DNA of 64,000 bases from Candidatus Thermoflexus tengchongensis (GTDB lineage Bacteria > Chloroflexota > Anaerolineae > Thermoflexales > Thermoflexaceae): contig JAEVEX010000023.1 of assembly GCA_016842085.1 (NCBI GenBank), positions 45,839-109,838 of the forward strand, written 5' to 3'. A model generated the notes under the pieces. The model saw nothing but the letters and a program-made list of their open reading frames with translations, had not been told where the DNA came from and made no database searches. Of the stretch, positions 47,440 through 57,004 are shown piece by piece (positions within the stretch are counted from its first letter, which is position 1; the number at the start of each line of letters is the position of its first letter). Both the position numbers and the translations under genes were made by a program.

Positions 47440-48309
47440 ATGGGACATCGGGACCGACGGTTGGGCCGCCGGATGGTTCTGCCTCTGATCCTGTTGTTGC
47501 TCGCTGTGCAGGGTTATCCGATGGCCTTCGCCGTGTATATCTCAGCGCACGATTACCGGCTCACCGCCCTGAGCGAGGTCCGCTGGGTCGGGCTGGAGCA
47601 GTATCGAGGGCTGCTGGACAATCCCTCTTACTGGACTGCGATGAAGAACACTCTGGTTTTCGTGTTCGGTGCGGTGAGCCTGGAGCTCCTCCTGGGCTTC
47701 CTGGTGGCTTATCTCCTCTGGCGGCCGGTGCCCGCGCAGAATCTCTTCCGGGCGATCCTGTTGACGCCCATGTTCGTCACCCCCATCGCCGTTGGCCTGA
47801 TGTTCCGATTCCTGCTGAACAATCAGCTGGGGATCATCCCGGTCTGGTTACGATCCCTGGGGCTGGAGATCGACTGGTTTGGCCCTGATCTTGCGCTCTT
47901 CTCCCTGATCCTGATCGATGTGTGGCAATGGACCCCGCTGATGGTGCTGCTGCTTCTGGCGGGGTTGGAGGCCCTGCCGGTGGAGCCTTTCGAGGCCGCG
48001 CGGGTGGATGGCGCATCGGAGCTTCAAATTATCCGACACTTAACCATCCCCCTTATCCGCCCGGTGATGCTGGCGGCGATCCTGATCCGGATGCTGGATG
48101 CCTTTCGTGTGTTTGAATATGTATACGCCATCACGAGGGGCGGGCCGGGGGAGCGCACCGAGACGATTCTGTTCCACATCTACCGGGTCGGCTTCCTGTA
48201 TTTCCGATTGGGAGAAGCGGCGGCGATGGCCATTACGCTTGCACTGGTGATCTTTGTCCTCGTGGTGCTTCTTTTCCGCAGTCTGCGGCGTCAGGAGGCC
48301 CTGACATGA
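47440..48309 (+). CDS. Carbohydrate ABC transporter permease (MalF/UgpA-like)
   Basis: EAARVDGASELQIIRHLTIPLIRPVMLAAIL, EAA motif. Confidence 0.92.
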   Translation: MGHRDRRLGRRMVLPLILLLLAVQGYPMAFAVYISAHDYRLTALSEVRWVGLEQYRGLLDNPSYWTAMKNTLVFVFGAVSLELLLGFLVAYLLWRPVPAQNLFRAILLTPMFVTPIAVGLMFRFLLNNQLGIIPVWLRSLGLEIDWFGPDLALFSLILIDVWQWTPLMVLLLLAGLEALPVEPFEAARVDGASELQIIRHLTIPLIRPVMLAAILIRMLDAFRVFEYVYAITRGGPGERTETILFHIYRVGFLYFRLGEAAAMAITLALVIFVLVVLLFRSLRRQEALT

Positions 48310-49181
48310 CCGGGCTGGCTCGTGGCATCGCCGTAAAGGCCATGCCCGCCCGCGGGATCCTGCGCTGGGGGCGGCGATGGCCTGTCCTTTTGCGATTCAG
48401 CATGCTCTCCATCGCCGCGGTGGCCGTCCTGTTCCCCTTTCTGTGGATTTTCCTGGCCTCCTTGAAGCCGCCGGTGGAGCTGAGCCGTCCTTCCCTCTTC
48501 GGGTTCGAGCCAACCGGTGTGAACTGGTCAGAGGTCTGGTTGAACTCCCCCTTCGCCCGCTATTTCCTGAACAGCGTGATGGTGGGGAGTCTCACGGTGA
48601 TGGTTTCCCTGATCGTCGGAGCACCTGCCGCTTACGCTTTCTCTCGCTTCCGGGTCGGAGGAACAGGGCTGCGCTTTCTGATCCTGGCCGCCCAGATGAT
48701 GCCGCCGGCGCTTTTCATCATCCCCTTTTTCCTGATGGCTTACTATGTTGGGCTTCTGGATACGATCTGGGCAGTGGCCATCGCCCATCTCACGTTTATC
48801 GCCCCTCTCGTGACGTGGTTTCTGATCGGGTTCTTTGAAGATGTGCCGCGGGATCTGGAGGAACAGGCGATGGTGGATGGATGCACGCGATGGCAGGCCT
48901 TCGTTCGGGTTGTCCTGCCGGCTGCTCGCCCTGGCCTGGCCGCCGCCGGGCTGTTCGCTTTCATCATGTCCTGGAATGAGATGTTTTACGCCCTGATGCT
49001 GGCGGGCGGGCATTCCAAGACATTGCCGGTGGCGATCGCTGGCTACTGGACCTTCCGGGGAGTGGATATGGGGAAGATGTCCGTGGCAATTACCTCGGCA
49101 GTGATCCCGGTGATGATCGCTTCATTTTTTGTGCAACGGTATCTGGTGCGCGGCCTGGGAGGAGGCGCTCTGAAAGGATGA
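48306..49181 (+). CDS. Carbohydrate ABC transporter permease (MalG/UgpE-like)
   Basis: LEEQAMVDGCTRWQAFVRVVLPAARPGLAAAGLFAFIMSWNEMFYAL. Confidence 0.92.
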   Translation: MTGLARGIAVKAMPARGILRWGRRWPVLLRFSMLSIAAVAVLFPFLWIFLASLKPPVELSRPSLFGFEPTGVNWSEVWLNSPFARYFLNSVMVGSLTVMVSLIVGAPAAYAFSRFRVGGTGLRFLILAAQMMPPALFIIPFFLMAYYVGLLDTIWAVAIAHLTFIAPLVTWFLIGFFEDVPRDLEEQAMVDGCTRWQAFVRVVLPAARPGLAAAGLFAFIMSWNEMFYALMLAGGHSKTLPVAIAGYWTFRGVDMGKMSVAITSAVIPVMIASFFVQRYLVRGLGGGALKG

Positions 49182-49195
49182 TCAGGAGGTCCGCG

Positions 49196-50698
49196 ATGGC
49201 GCGTTTCGCTCTGGGAATCGATGTGGGAACCAGTGGGGTGAAAGGGGTTCTGATCGAGCCAGGCGGGGAGCAGGTGGCGGAGGCCTATGCTCCCCATGAT
49301 CTCCGCTCTCCTCATCCGGGGTGGTCCGAAGAGGACCCGGCGGACTGGTGGCAGGGGGTGGTTTCCGTCTGCCGGCAGCTTCTGATGAATCGGGATCCGC
49401 GAGAGGTGGCTGTGGTTGGATGCAGCGGGATGGTGCCTGCCCTGGTCTTGCTGGACGAGAGGGGGCATCCCCTGCGTCCTGCTATCCTCCAGAACGATGC
49501 GCGGGCCGTGGAAGAGATCGAGTGGCTCCGTCGGAACCTGGATCAGGAGCAGCTCTTCGCCCGGACAGGCGGTTACACCAATCAGCAGCACGTCGGCCCC
49601 CGCCTGATGTGGATCCAGCGGCATGAGCCGGAGGTGTGGCGCCGCACCCGCCACGTCGTGGGATCTTATGACTATATCGCTCACCGGCTGAGCGGGGCAT
49701 GGTCGCTGGAGATCAACTGGGCGGTGGAGAGCGGCCTGTTTGATATTTACCGGCGGACATGGGATGAGATGTTTTTGCAGGCCAGCCATTTGCGCGAGGA
49801 GCTTTTCCCACCCGTGCGCTTTCCCACAGAGATCGTGGGCGAGGTTACGCGGGAGGCGGCGGAGGCAACAGGTCTGGCACCGGGAACGCTGGTGGTGGCC
49901 GGGAGCGCGGACCACGTAGCCTCCGCGCTGGCTGCTGGCCTCCGGGAGCATGGAGATCTGTTGATCAAGTTCGGCGCTGCAGGAGATATCCTGTATTGCA
50001 TGGATCGTCTGGAGACCCATCCCCAGCTTTACATTGATTATCACGATATCCCCGAACGTTACCTGCTGAACGGATGCATGGCGGCTTCCGGCTCTCTGGT
50101 GAAGTGGTTTGTTACCCAGGTGCTGGGGGAAGAGGGGGGCTCCACAACCTATCGTCGGTTGGATCAGGAGGCCGCAGCCGTTCCACCGGCTTCCGATGGC
50201 TTGATCGTCCTGCCTTATTTCCTTGGGGAGAAGACCCCACTCTTTGATCCAGAGGCCCGGGGGATCTTCTTTGGGCTTACCCTGAGCCACGGCCGGGGCC
50301 ATATGTTCCGCGCCATCCTCGAGGCAGTGATCTATGGATTCCAGCACCATCTGGAGATCCTGCGGGAACGCGGTTATCCCATCCGACGGGTGCTAGCCAC
50401 CGACGGCGGGGTGCGCAGCGAGCTGTGGCGGCAGATCGCCGCCGATGTTCTGGGGCTCCCTGTGGAGGCTCATCCCGGGCATCCCGGCTCGGCCCTGGGA
50501 GTGGCTTTCGTGGCCGGGATGGGCGCTGGCCTGTTCCAGGATTGGGCGGAGATCGAGGCCTTTGCGGGCCCAGCTTACTGGAATGAGCCGAATCCGGAAG
50601 CCCATCAACGGTATCAGGAGGCCTATCGCCTTTATCGAGACCTTTATGAGGCGCTCAAACCGCTTTTCCCTCGCGCGGGTCGGCTGTCCGGAGGGTAA
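49196..50698 (+). CDS. FGGY family carbohydrate kinase (xylulokinase-like)
   Basis: FALGIDVGTSGVKGVLIEPGGEQVAEAYAPHDLRSPHPGWSEEDPADWW; ATDGGVRSELWRQIAADVLGLPVEA. Confidence 0.93.
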   Translation: MARFALGIDVGTSGVKGVLIEPGGEQVAEAYAPHDLRSPHPGWSEEDPADWWQGVVSVCRQLLMNRDPREVAVVGCSGMVPALVLLDERGHPLRPAILQNDARAVEEIEWLRRNLDQEQLFARTGGYTNQQHVGPRLMWIQRHEPEVWRRTRHVVGSYDYIAHRLSGAWSLEINWAVESGLFDIYRRTWDEMFLQASHLREELFPPVRFPTEIVGEVTREAAEATGLAPGTLVVAGSADHVASALAAGLREHGDLLIKFGAAGDILYCMDRLETHPQLYIDYHDIPERYLLNGCMAASGSLVKWFVTQVLGEEGGSTTYRRLDQEAAAVPPASDGLIVLPYFLGEKTPLFDPEARGIFFGLTLSHGRGHMFRAILEAVIYGFQHHLEILRERGYPIRRVLATDGGVRSELWRQIAADVLGLPVEAHPGHPGSALGVAFVAGMGAGLFQDWAEIEAFAGPAYWNEPNPEAHQRYQEAYRLYRDLYEALKPLFPRAGRLSGG

Positions 50699-50839
50699 AA
50701 CCTCGATAGGAGTTGGACACTGGTTTCCTTCGAAGGACCTTCGGGCCTGAAGAAGGCGAGGGAAGAGGGGGGCCACCTCATCTTCTTCTCGGTCTGATCG
50801 TGTAAGTTTCAGCCACTTTACTTCCAAGGAGGTTTACCC

Positions 50840-51619
50840 ATGGGGCGCCTGGATGGACAGGTTGCGGTGGTAACCGGCGCAGGAACCGGGATCGGGGCGG
50901 CCATCGCCCGAACCCTGGCTCAAGAAGGGGCCTATGTCGCGGTGACGGATATTAACGAGGAGTGGGCCCGTCAGGTTGCGGAGGAGATCCGTCAGTCCGG
51001 CGGGGTGGCAGAATCCTGGCGTCTCGATGTCACCAAGAAGGCCGACAACGTCGCGGTGATGGATGCCGTGGTCGCCAAATGGGGACGCCTGGATATTGTC
51101 TGCCCGAACGCCGGGGTTTCCACAATGAACTGGGCTAAGGATCTCACCGAGGAGGAGTGGGATTACAACTTCAATGTAAACACGAAGGGGGTGTTCTTCA
51201 CCTGCCAAGCAGCCATTCCCCATATGATCCGCCAGGGCGGCGGTCGTATCATCATCACGGCGTCCATGGCCGGCCATCGTGCCGTCCCTCTGCTGGCTCA
51301 TTATGCGGCCTCCAAGTGGGCGGTGATCGGCTTCGGCCTGAGTTTGGCGGTGGAAGTGGGCAAGTATAATATCAAGGTCAATCTGATCTGCCCCGGGTTT
51401 GTCCGCACGTCGATGCAGGAGCGTGAGATCGTGTGGGAGGGACAGCTGCGGGGGATGGATCCGGAGGCAGTGCGCGCGGAATATGTGAGCAAAACCCCGC
51501 TGGGGCGGATTGAGGAACCTCAGGATGTGGCCAACGCCGTGCTGCTGTTGTGTCTGCCCGAGGCCGATTTCATCACCGGCGCGGTTCTGGATGTGACCGG
51601 CGGGGCCCATCTCACGTAG
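50840..51619 (+). CDS. Short-chain dehydrogenase/reductase
   Basis: VAVVTGAGTGIGAAIARTLAQEGAYVAVTD; NAGVS; YAASKWAVIGF catalytic YxxxK. Confidence 0.95.
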   Translation: MGRLDGQVAVVTGAGTGIGAAIARTLAQEGAYVAVTDINEEWARQVAEEIRQSGGVAESWRLDVTKKADNVAVMDAVVAKWGRLDIVCPNAGVSTMNWAKDLTEEEWDYNFNVNTKGVFFTCQAAIPHMIRQGGGRIIITASMAGHRAVPLLAHYAASKWAVIGFGLSLAVEVGKYNIKVNLICPGFVRTSMQEREIVWEGQLRGMDPEAVRAEYVSKTPLGRIEEPQDVANAVLLLCLPEADFITGAVLDVTGGAHLT

Positions 51620-51634
51620 CGCGCATAATCATGT

Positions 51635-51660
51635 TAGGACAACTGCAAGCAGTTGTCCTA
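51635..51660. repeat. Dispersed palindrome copy B (12-bp arms, AA loop)
   Basis: TAGGACAACTGC-AA-GCAGTTGTCCTA; same family as 31350-31377, opposite orientation, paired substitution in both arms. Confidence 0.9.
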
Positions 51661-51687
51661 CAATAGCCCCAGGATCGCGATACTGTA

Positions 51688-52932
51688 ATGGGCGACCTTC
51701 GTGGATACATTGAACCGATTGGGATCTCGCTGGGGATTGGGCTGCTGATCGGGCTGGAGCGGGAATGGGCGCATAAAGATGTGGGGTTGCGCACCTTCGC
51801 GCTGGCGGCGCTGGCGGGATGCCTGGCCTGGCTGATCCATCCCGTAGCCGCCTTCCTGGTCCTGGCCGCGGCGATCGCCCTGGTGAGCATCCTCAATATC
51901 CGCAGCATGCTGGTGGACCGCTCCCTGGAGATGACGACCTCGGTGGCCCTGCTGGTGACGCTGCTCCTGGGCATCGTGGTCGCGAAGGGGTATTTCCTGG
52001 CGGCGGCGGCTACCGCCGTGTTGGTGACGATGCTCCTGGCCTGGAAGGCGGAGCTGGTCCGATTCACAGTGGGGCTCTCCCTGGAGGAGCTTCGCTCCAT
52101 CGTGCTCTTCGGTGTGCTGACGCTGGTGATCTATCCCCTCCTGCCGGAGGGCCTGCCTCCGACGGTGGATCCCATGGGCCTGATCAACCTGCGGGCGGCG
52201 TGGCTGGTGGTGGTGATCCTCTCGGCCATCGGGCTGGTGAACTACGCGCTGCTGCGGCTTTACGGCGCCCGGGGGATCCATTTCACCGGGATCCTCGGCG
52301 GGCTGGTGAACAGCACGGCGACGGTTTCGGAGCTGGCCCGGCGATGTCGGGGACAGGAGGAGAAGGCGCTGGATCTGGCCCTGGAGGGGATGCTGCTGGC
52401 CAATATCGCCATGATGGCCCGCAACGGCCTGATCCTGGGGATCTTCGCGCCGGCCGCGCTGCTCCACGGCTGGCTGGCGGTGGGGCTGATGGCCGGCCTC
52501 ACCGGGTTGATGGTCCTTCGAATCCTTCGACGGAGCTCATCTTCGGCCGCGCCGGCGATCCGTCTGGCTTTTCCCTTCTCGCTGCGTCATAGTTTGCTCT
52601 TCGGGACGTTTTATCTGGTGATCCGGGCGGTGGTGGTGCTGGCGGATCGCTTCCTGGGGCCCGGAGGGTTTATGGTGGCGACGTTCCTGGGCGGGCTGGT
52701 GAGCAGTGCCTCGACGGCGGCGGCAGCTGCGACCCTGGCGGCTCAGGGACAGATCTCTACGGAAGCCGCCGGGCTGGGGGTGGTGCTGGCCTCCATGGCC
52801 AGCCTGCTCTTCCACGTGCCGATGGCCCGGCTGGGTGGGTTGCAGGGACCCTGGTTGCGTCGCCTGGGATGGGTTTCCATCCTCACGGTCCTGGTGGGGA
52901 TCCTCGGCCTGGCCATAGAAGGGTGGAGGTGA
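51688..52932 (+). CDS. MgtC/SapB N-terminal + DUF4010 membrane protein
   Basis: GISLGIGLLIGLEREWAHKDVGLRTFALAALAGCLAWL; GARGIHFTGILGGLVNSTATVSELARRC; multiple TM. Confidence 0.88.
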   Translation: MGDLRGYIEPIGISLGIGLLIGLEREWAHKDVGLRTFALAALAGCLAWLIHPVAAFLVLAAAIALVSILNIRSMLVDRSLEMTTSVALLVTLLLGIVVAKGYFLAAAATAVLVTMLLAWKAELVRFTVGLSLEELRSIVLFGVLTLVIYPLLPEGLPPTVDPMGLINLRAAWLVVVILSAIGLVNYALLRLYGARGIHFTGILGGLVNSTATVSELARRCRGQEEKALDLALEGMLLANIAMMARNGLILGIFAPAALLHGWLAVGLMAGLTGLMVLRILRRSSSSAAPAIRLAFPFSLRHSLLFGTFYLVIRAVVVLADRFLGPGGFMVATFLGGLVSSASTAAAAATLAAQGQISTEAAGLGVVLASMASLLFHVPMARLGGLQGPWLRRLGWVSILTVLVGILGLAIEGWR

Positions 52933-52949
52933 AACCGGGCTGTCAAGGG

Positions 52950-52997
52950 CTTCTGGGGCCGTGGGAGCGTTGAAGGGGCTCCCTACGGCCCCAGAAG
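52950..52997. terminator. Hairpin between convergent genes (bidirectional terminator candidate)
   Basis: CTTCTGGGGCCGTGGGAGC ... GCTCCCTACGGCCCCAGAAG, near-perfect 19-bp stem with one bulge. Confidence 0.6.
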
Positions 52998-53053
52998 GGG
53001 GCGGAGCCATCTCGCCTTCCGGAATGGGAGCCCGGCAGCGGGTGTCCTGCTTT

Positions 53054-53884
53054 CTATCCGGGATAAGCGCGGGCTTTCAGCAAGGCGAAGTGATCCATCG
53101 GGCCGTAAGCGCCCCGGCCGAGTTTAAAGGCCCGGGAGGCCTGGAGGAGCGCCGTCAAATAGTCTTTCGCCTCACGGATGGCCTCCAGGGGCGGAAGGCC
53201 TTTCGCCAGCCCCGCCGCGATGGCCGAGGCGAACGTGCACCCCGTCCCATGGGTGTTCACCGTGTCCACCCGCGGGGCGTCCAGCTCATAGAAATCCCGC
53301 CCGTCGAACACGATGTCCACGCTGTGATCCTCTCCCTCCAGGTGGCCGCCTTTCACCACCACCCAGCGCGGCCCCATCCCGTGGATGATCCGGGCCGCCT
53401 CCCGCATGTCCGCCCGGCTCCGGAGATCCCGCCCCACCAGCGCTCGCGCCTCATGGAGGTTCGGGGTGACCACCATCGCCAGGGGGAAGAGGTGACGGAT
53501 CAGCGCGTCCTGGGCCTCCGGGCGAAGCAGAGGATCCACGCTTTTGGCTCGCATCACCGGGTCCACCACCAGGTGCTCCACGCGGTATTCCCGCAATTTC
53601 TCGGCGACCACCTCGATGATGGCGGCATTCGCCAGCATCCCCGTTTTCACCGCATCGGCGCCGATGTCGCCCAGCACGGAGTCGATTTGGGCCGCCACGA
53701 ACTCGGGAGGGAGCTCGAAGACGGCCTGAACGCCCTGGGTGTTCTGGGCGGTGAGGGCCGTGAGCACGCTCATCCCGTAAACGCCCAGGGCACCGAAGGT
53801 CTTCAGGTCCGCCTGGATGCCCGCTCCCCCACCGGAGTCCGAGCCGGCGATCGTCAGGGCGCGCGGAAGGGTTGTCATTGCCAC
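53054..53884 (-). CDS. thiD: Hydroxymethylpyrimidine/phosphomethylpyrimidine kinase
   Basis: [64 protein letters not shown]. Confidence 0.96.
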   Translation of the reverse strand: MAMTTLPRALTIAGSDSGGGAGIQADLKTFGALGVYGMSVLTALTAQNTQGVQAVFELPPEFVAAQIDSVLGDIGADAVKTGMLANAAIIEVVAEKLREYRVEHLVVDPVMRAKSVDPLLRPEAQDALIRHLFPLAMVVTPNLHEARALVGRDLRSRADMREAARIIHGMGPRWVVVKGGHLEGEDHSVDIVFDGRDFYELDAPRVDTVNTHGTGCTFASAIAAGLAKGLPPLEAIREAKDYLTALLQASRAFKLGRGAYGPMDHFALLKARAYPG

Positions 53885-54056
53885 CCTCCTGATTCAAGGA
53901 TGTTGAGACTCGCTCAGAGCGGGAGGTCCTTCCAGTCTTTGATCCTTTAAGGATCCAGGAGTTACGCCGCCAGCCTCCTCCTGGAGGCTTTTGGAGCCAT
54001 CCAGCCTGGAGGGGTGCCCAACGGCGCAGGTTGAATCCCAGGGCGTTGCGAGGGGA

Positions 54057-54728
54057 TCAGCGGTATAAGCCCTGATCCGGCCGGAGGTGCTTCGCCCGCT
54101 CGGCCAGCGCCTCATCCACGGCCTGTCGCAGGGCACGCGCGGCAGCCTGTGGATCCGGTGCCTGTGTGATGGCGGAGATCACCGCCACCCCGGCAGCCCC
54201 CATGCGGATGCACGCGGCGGCATTCTCCGGGGTTACTCCACCGATGGCCACTACTGGAAGCCGGGTGGAGCGGACGACAGCCGCCAGCCCCTCCAGTCCG
54301 ATGAGAACCGGGTTCGCTTTGGAAGCCGTGGGAAAGATAGAGCCTGATCCCAGGTAGCTGGCGCCGGCGGTTTCCGCCGCCTGAGCCTGGGCAGGGGTGC
54401 GGGCGGAGACCCCGATGAGGGCTTGAGGGCCCAGAAGGCGCCGGGCGAGCTCCGGCGGAAAATCCTCCTGGCCCAGGTGGACACCGTCGGCATGGATCGC
54501 CATGGCGACATCGACGCGATCGTTGATGAGGAAAGGAACACCATACTGCCGGCAGAGCGCCCGCAGGGCTTCCCCCAGCCGGAGCATCTCCCGTAACGGC
54601 CCGGACTTCCAGCGCAACTGCAGGGCGGTGATCCCTCCACTAAGGGCTGCTTCCGCAATCTCCAGCGGCGATCGCCCGGAGGTGAGCGCCGGATCCAGAA
54701 CCAGGTAAACCCGCAGGTCGAGGGACAT
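54057..54728 (-). CDS. thiE: Thiamine-phosphate synthase
   Basis: GITALQLRWKSGPLREMLRLGEALRALCRQYGVPFLINDRVDVAMAIHADGVHLGQED; VVAIGGVTPENAAACIRMGAAGVAVISAI. Confidence 0.95.
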   Translation of the reverse strand: MSLDLRVYLVLDPALTSGRSPLEIAEAALSGGITALQLRWKSGPLREMLRLGEALRALCRQYGVPFLINDRVDVAMAIHADGVHLGQEDFPPELARRLLGPQALIGVSARTPAQAQAAETAGASYLGSGSIFPTASKANPVLIGLEGLAAVVRSTRLPVVAIGGVTPENAAACIRMGAAGVAVISAITQAPDPQAAARALRQAVDEALAERAKHLRPDQGLYR

Positions 54729-54800
54729 CTCACGAACTCCCCCGGGGGCGATCTCCATGGGGAGGGATGGAGCGGGGCATGGAGCAAACCGATGGCGACC

Positions 54801-54905
54801 GTCCCTCCGCCGGCATGACCCGGATCAGGTTCCATGGGTCGGTGCCGGGGCCGGCCTCCGGCCGGCAGGGCACCCTCTCAGCCCGCTTCCCCGCGGACTC
54901 CCCAC
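54801..54905 (-). ncRNA. TPP riboswitch (THI element) upstream of thiE
   Basis: Minus strand: GCGGGCTGAGAGGGTGCCC ... CCGACCCATGGAACCTGATCCGGGTCATGCCGGCGGAGGGAC, with thi-box CTGAGA and CCTGATCCGGGT elements. Confidence 0.95.
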
Positions 54906-54952
54906 GTCGCCCCGAAATTCCGCAGTTACTGTAATGTGAAAAAAGGGGCCTG

Positions 54953-55162
54953 TCAAATTCGACGCTGGCGATAGGCTAGGGCGGCCCGGATATCCTCTGC
55001 GCTCAACTGGGGATACTCCCGAAGGATGTCTTCAAAGGACATCCCTTCCGCCAGGCTGCTCACAATCACCCTCACCGGAATCCGCGTGCCACGGATACAT
55101 GGTTCTCCATGGTGGATCTCGGGATTTATGACCACTCGCTCCCGCCAGTCAACGTGCGCCAT
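54953..55162 (-). CDS. DUF433 protein without adjacent toxin
   Basis: WRERVVINPEIHHGEPCIRGTRIPVRVIVSSLAEGMSFEDILREYPQLSAEDIRAALAY. Confidence 0.88.
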   Translation of the reverse strand: MAHVDWRERVVINPEIHHGEPCIRGTRIPVRVIVSSLAEGMSFEDILREYPQLSAEDIRAALAYRQRRI

Positions 55163-55350
55163 CTTCCGAATCCCCTCCTGGTCGACTTTTCTACATTATA
55201 CAACCCTAGCCTTCTCCGTGCCGAACCGATGGCTGAGACGTGGCCCCTGGCCTTCCCCAAATTTCGAATTCCACCCCCGTAACCTTTTCCAGGTGATTTC
55301 CGACATGATAAGCGAACCCGGGTTCAGTATCCCAAAGATGGGAGGGCCTC

Positions 55351-56841
55351 ATGAAAAAGGGCATCCGTTTCGGAGTCTTCCTGCTGGCGTGGATAGGGCT
55401 TGTGCTAACAGCCTGCACGACTGCTCCAGCGTCTGGGGAAGGAAGCGCAACGCGCTGGGAGGGAACGGTGGAGGCGATCCTCCCCGATGGCCTTCAGGTC
55501 TCCGGCCGGCTGGTTCGCTGGAACGGCCAGACCCAGATCCTGGGGGAGATCCAGGTGGGATCCCGGGTGGAGGTCGAGGGAGCCCAGGCGGATGGGGCTT
55601 TGAATGCCACTATGATCCGGGTTCAATCTTCAGGCGGATCGGTGGCCGGAACGGCAGGAGGGGCAATGGTGTCTCCGTTGCCCACCCCCATCCCTCAAAT
55701 CGAATTTCGAGGCGTGGTGGAAGAGGTCCTGCCCAACGGATACCGGATCGCTGGCCAGACGGTGGTCGTCACGACCACCACCCGAATTGAGGGGGCGATT
55801 GAGGTCGGCGTTTTCGTAAAGGTGAAGGGCATCCTCCTGGCCGATGGCTCAGTTCTGGCTCTGCGGATCGAGGTGGAGGCTCCCCCGGCGGAGGTGGAAT
55901 TCAAGGGCGTCGTGGAGGAGGTCCTGCCCGACGGCTACCGGATCGCGGGGCGAACCGTGATCGTGACAACGACCACCCGCATTGAGGGTCCGATCACCGT
56001 GGGGACCTTTGTGGAGGTGAAGGGCGTTCTGCAACCGGATGGAACGATCCTGGCATCCCGCATCCAGCGGGAGGAAAAGGAAGAGCGGCCGGAGGTGGAG
56101 TTCCAGGGGGTCGTGGAGGAGATCCTCCCGAATGGATATCGGATCGCCGGCCAGACGGTGATCGTGACCACCACGACCCGTATCGATGGGCCGATCGCCG
56201 TGGGGACCTTCGTGGAAGTGAAGGGAGTTCTCCAGGCGGACGGCTCCGTCCTGGCCCTGCGCATTCACGTGGAGAAGCCGGAGGAGGCCCGACCTGAGAT
56301 CGAGTTTAAGGGCACCGTGGAGGAGATCCTTCCCAATGGCTACCGGGTGAGCGGGCACACGGTCCTGATCACCGACACGACCCGCATCGATGGCCCGATC
56401 GCTGTAGGGACCCTGGTGGAGGTGAAGGGGATCCTTCAGGCGGACGGCACGGTGCTGGCGCTTCGCATCCACGTGGAAGACAAAGAGGAACAAGAGGAAG
56501 TGGAGTTCAAGGGTGCCGTGGAGGAGATCCTCGCGGACGGATACCGCATTGCCGGTCGGGTCGTCCGGGTCGATGCGAGCACGCGGATCGATGGCGCCAT
56601 CGCGGTCGGTGCCTGGGTGGAGGTGAAAGGGTTCCTTCAAAGCGATGGCTCTGTCCGGGCCGTTCGAATCCACCTCGAGGATCGGTCCGGGAAGGATTCA
56701 GGGGGCATTCAGGAGAAGCGGGACGAGGGGAAGAAGAGCAGCGACGAGATGAAGAAGGATGATTCAGGGAAGAAGAGTGAGGATGGGAACAAGGATGAGG
56801 ATCGTCATGAAGAAGACGATCACGACGATCACGATGATTGA
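55351..56841 (+). CDS. Lipoprotein with six tandem DUF5666-like repeats and a K/D/E/H-rich C-terminal tail
   Basis: Lipobox-like LVLTACTT; repeats of about 60 aa of the form VEFKGVVEEVLPDGYRIAGRTVIVTTTTRIEGPITVGTFVEVKGVLQPDGTILASRI; tail GKKSEDGNKDEDRHEEDDHDDHDD. Confidence 0.85.
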   Translation: MKKGIRFGVFLLAWIGLVLTACTTAPASGEGSATRWEGTVEAILPDGLQVSGRLVRWNGQTQILGEIQVGSRVEVEGAQADGALNATMIRVQSSGGSVAGTAGGAMVSPLPTPIPQIEFRGVVEEVLPNGYRIAGQTVVVTTTTRIEGAIEVGVFVKVKGILLADGSVLALRIEVEAPPAEVEFKGVVEEVLPDGYRIAGRTVIVTTTTRIEGPITVGTFVEVKGVLQPDGTILASRIQREEKEERPEVEFQGVVEEILPNGYRIAGQTVIVTTTTRIDGPIAVGTFVEVKGVLQADGSVLALRIHVEKPEEARPEIEFKGTVEEILPNGYRVSGHTVLITDTTRIDGPIAVGTLVEVKGILQADGTVLALRIHVEDKEEQEEVEFKGAVEEILADGYRIAGRVVRVDASTRIDGAIAVGAWVEVKGFLQSDGSVRAVRIHLEDRSGKDSGGIQEKRDEGKKSSDEMKKDDSGKKSEDGNKDEDRHEEDDHDDHDD

Positions 56842-56859
56842 AGAATCAGGGAGGGCTCT

Positions 56860-56905
56860 GGGGCCGGGCGGGACGCCAGGGGCGCCCCAACCCGGCCCCC
56901 TTTTT
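56860..56905 (+). terminator. Intrinsic terminator after DUF5666 gene
   Basis: GGGGCCGGG (56860-56868) / CCCGGCCCC (56891-56899) followed by CTTTTT. Confidence 0.75.
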
Positions 56906-57004
56906 CCCTTCCCGTAGCCCGAAGGCCTGGGTGGGAGGAAAGAAGGGGGAACGGCCATCTGGCCCTGGACCTGAATTCCGCAGCGTAAATCATGGGCGTG
57001 TCAA

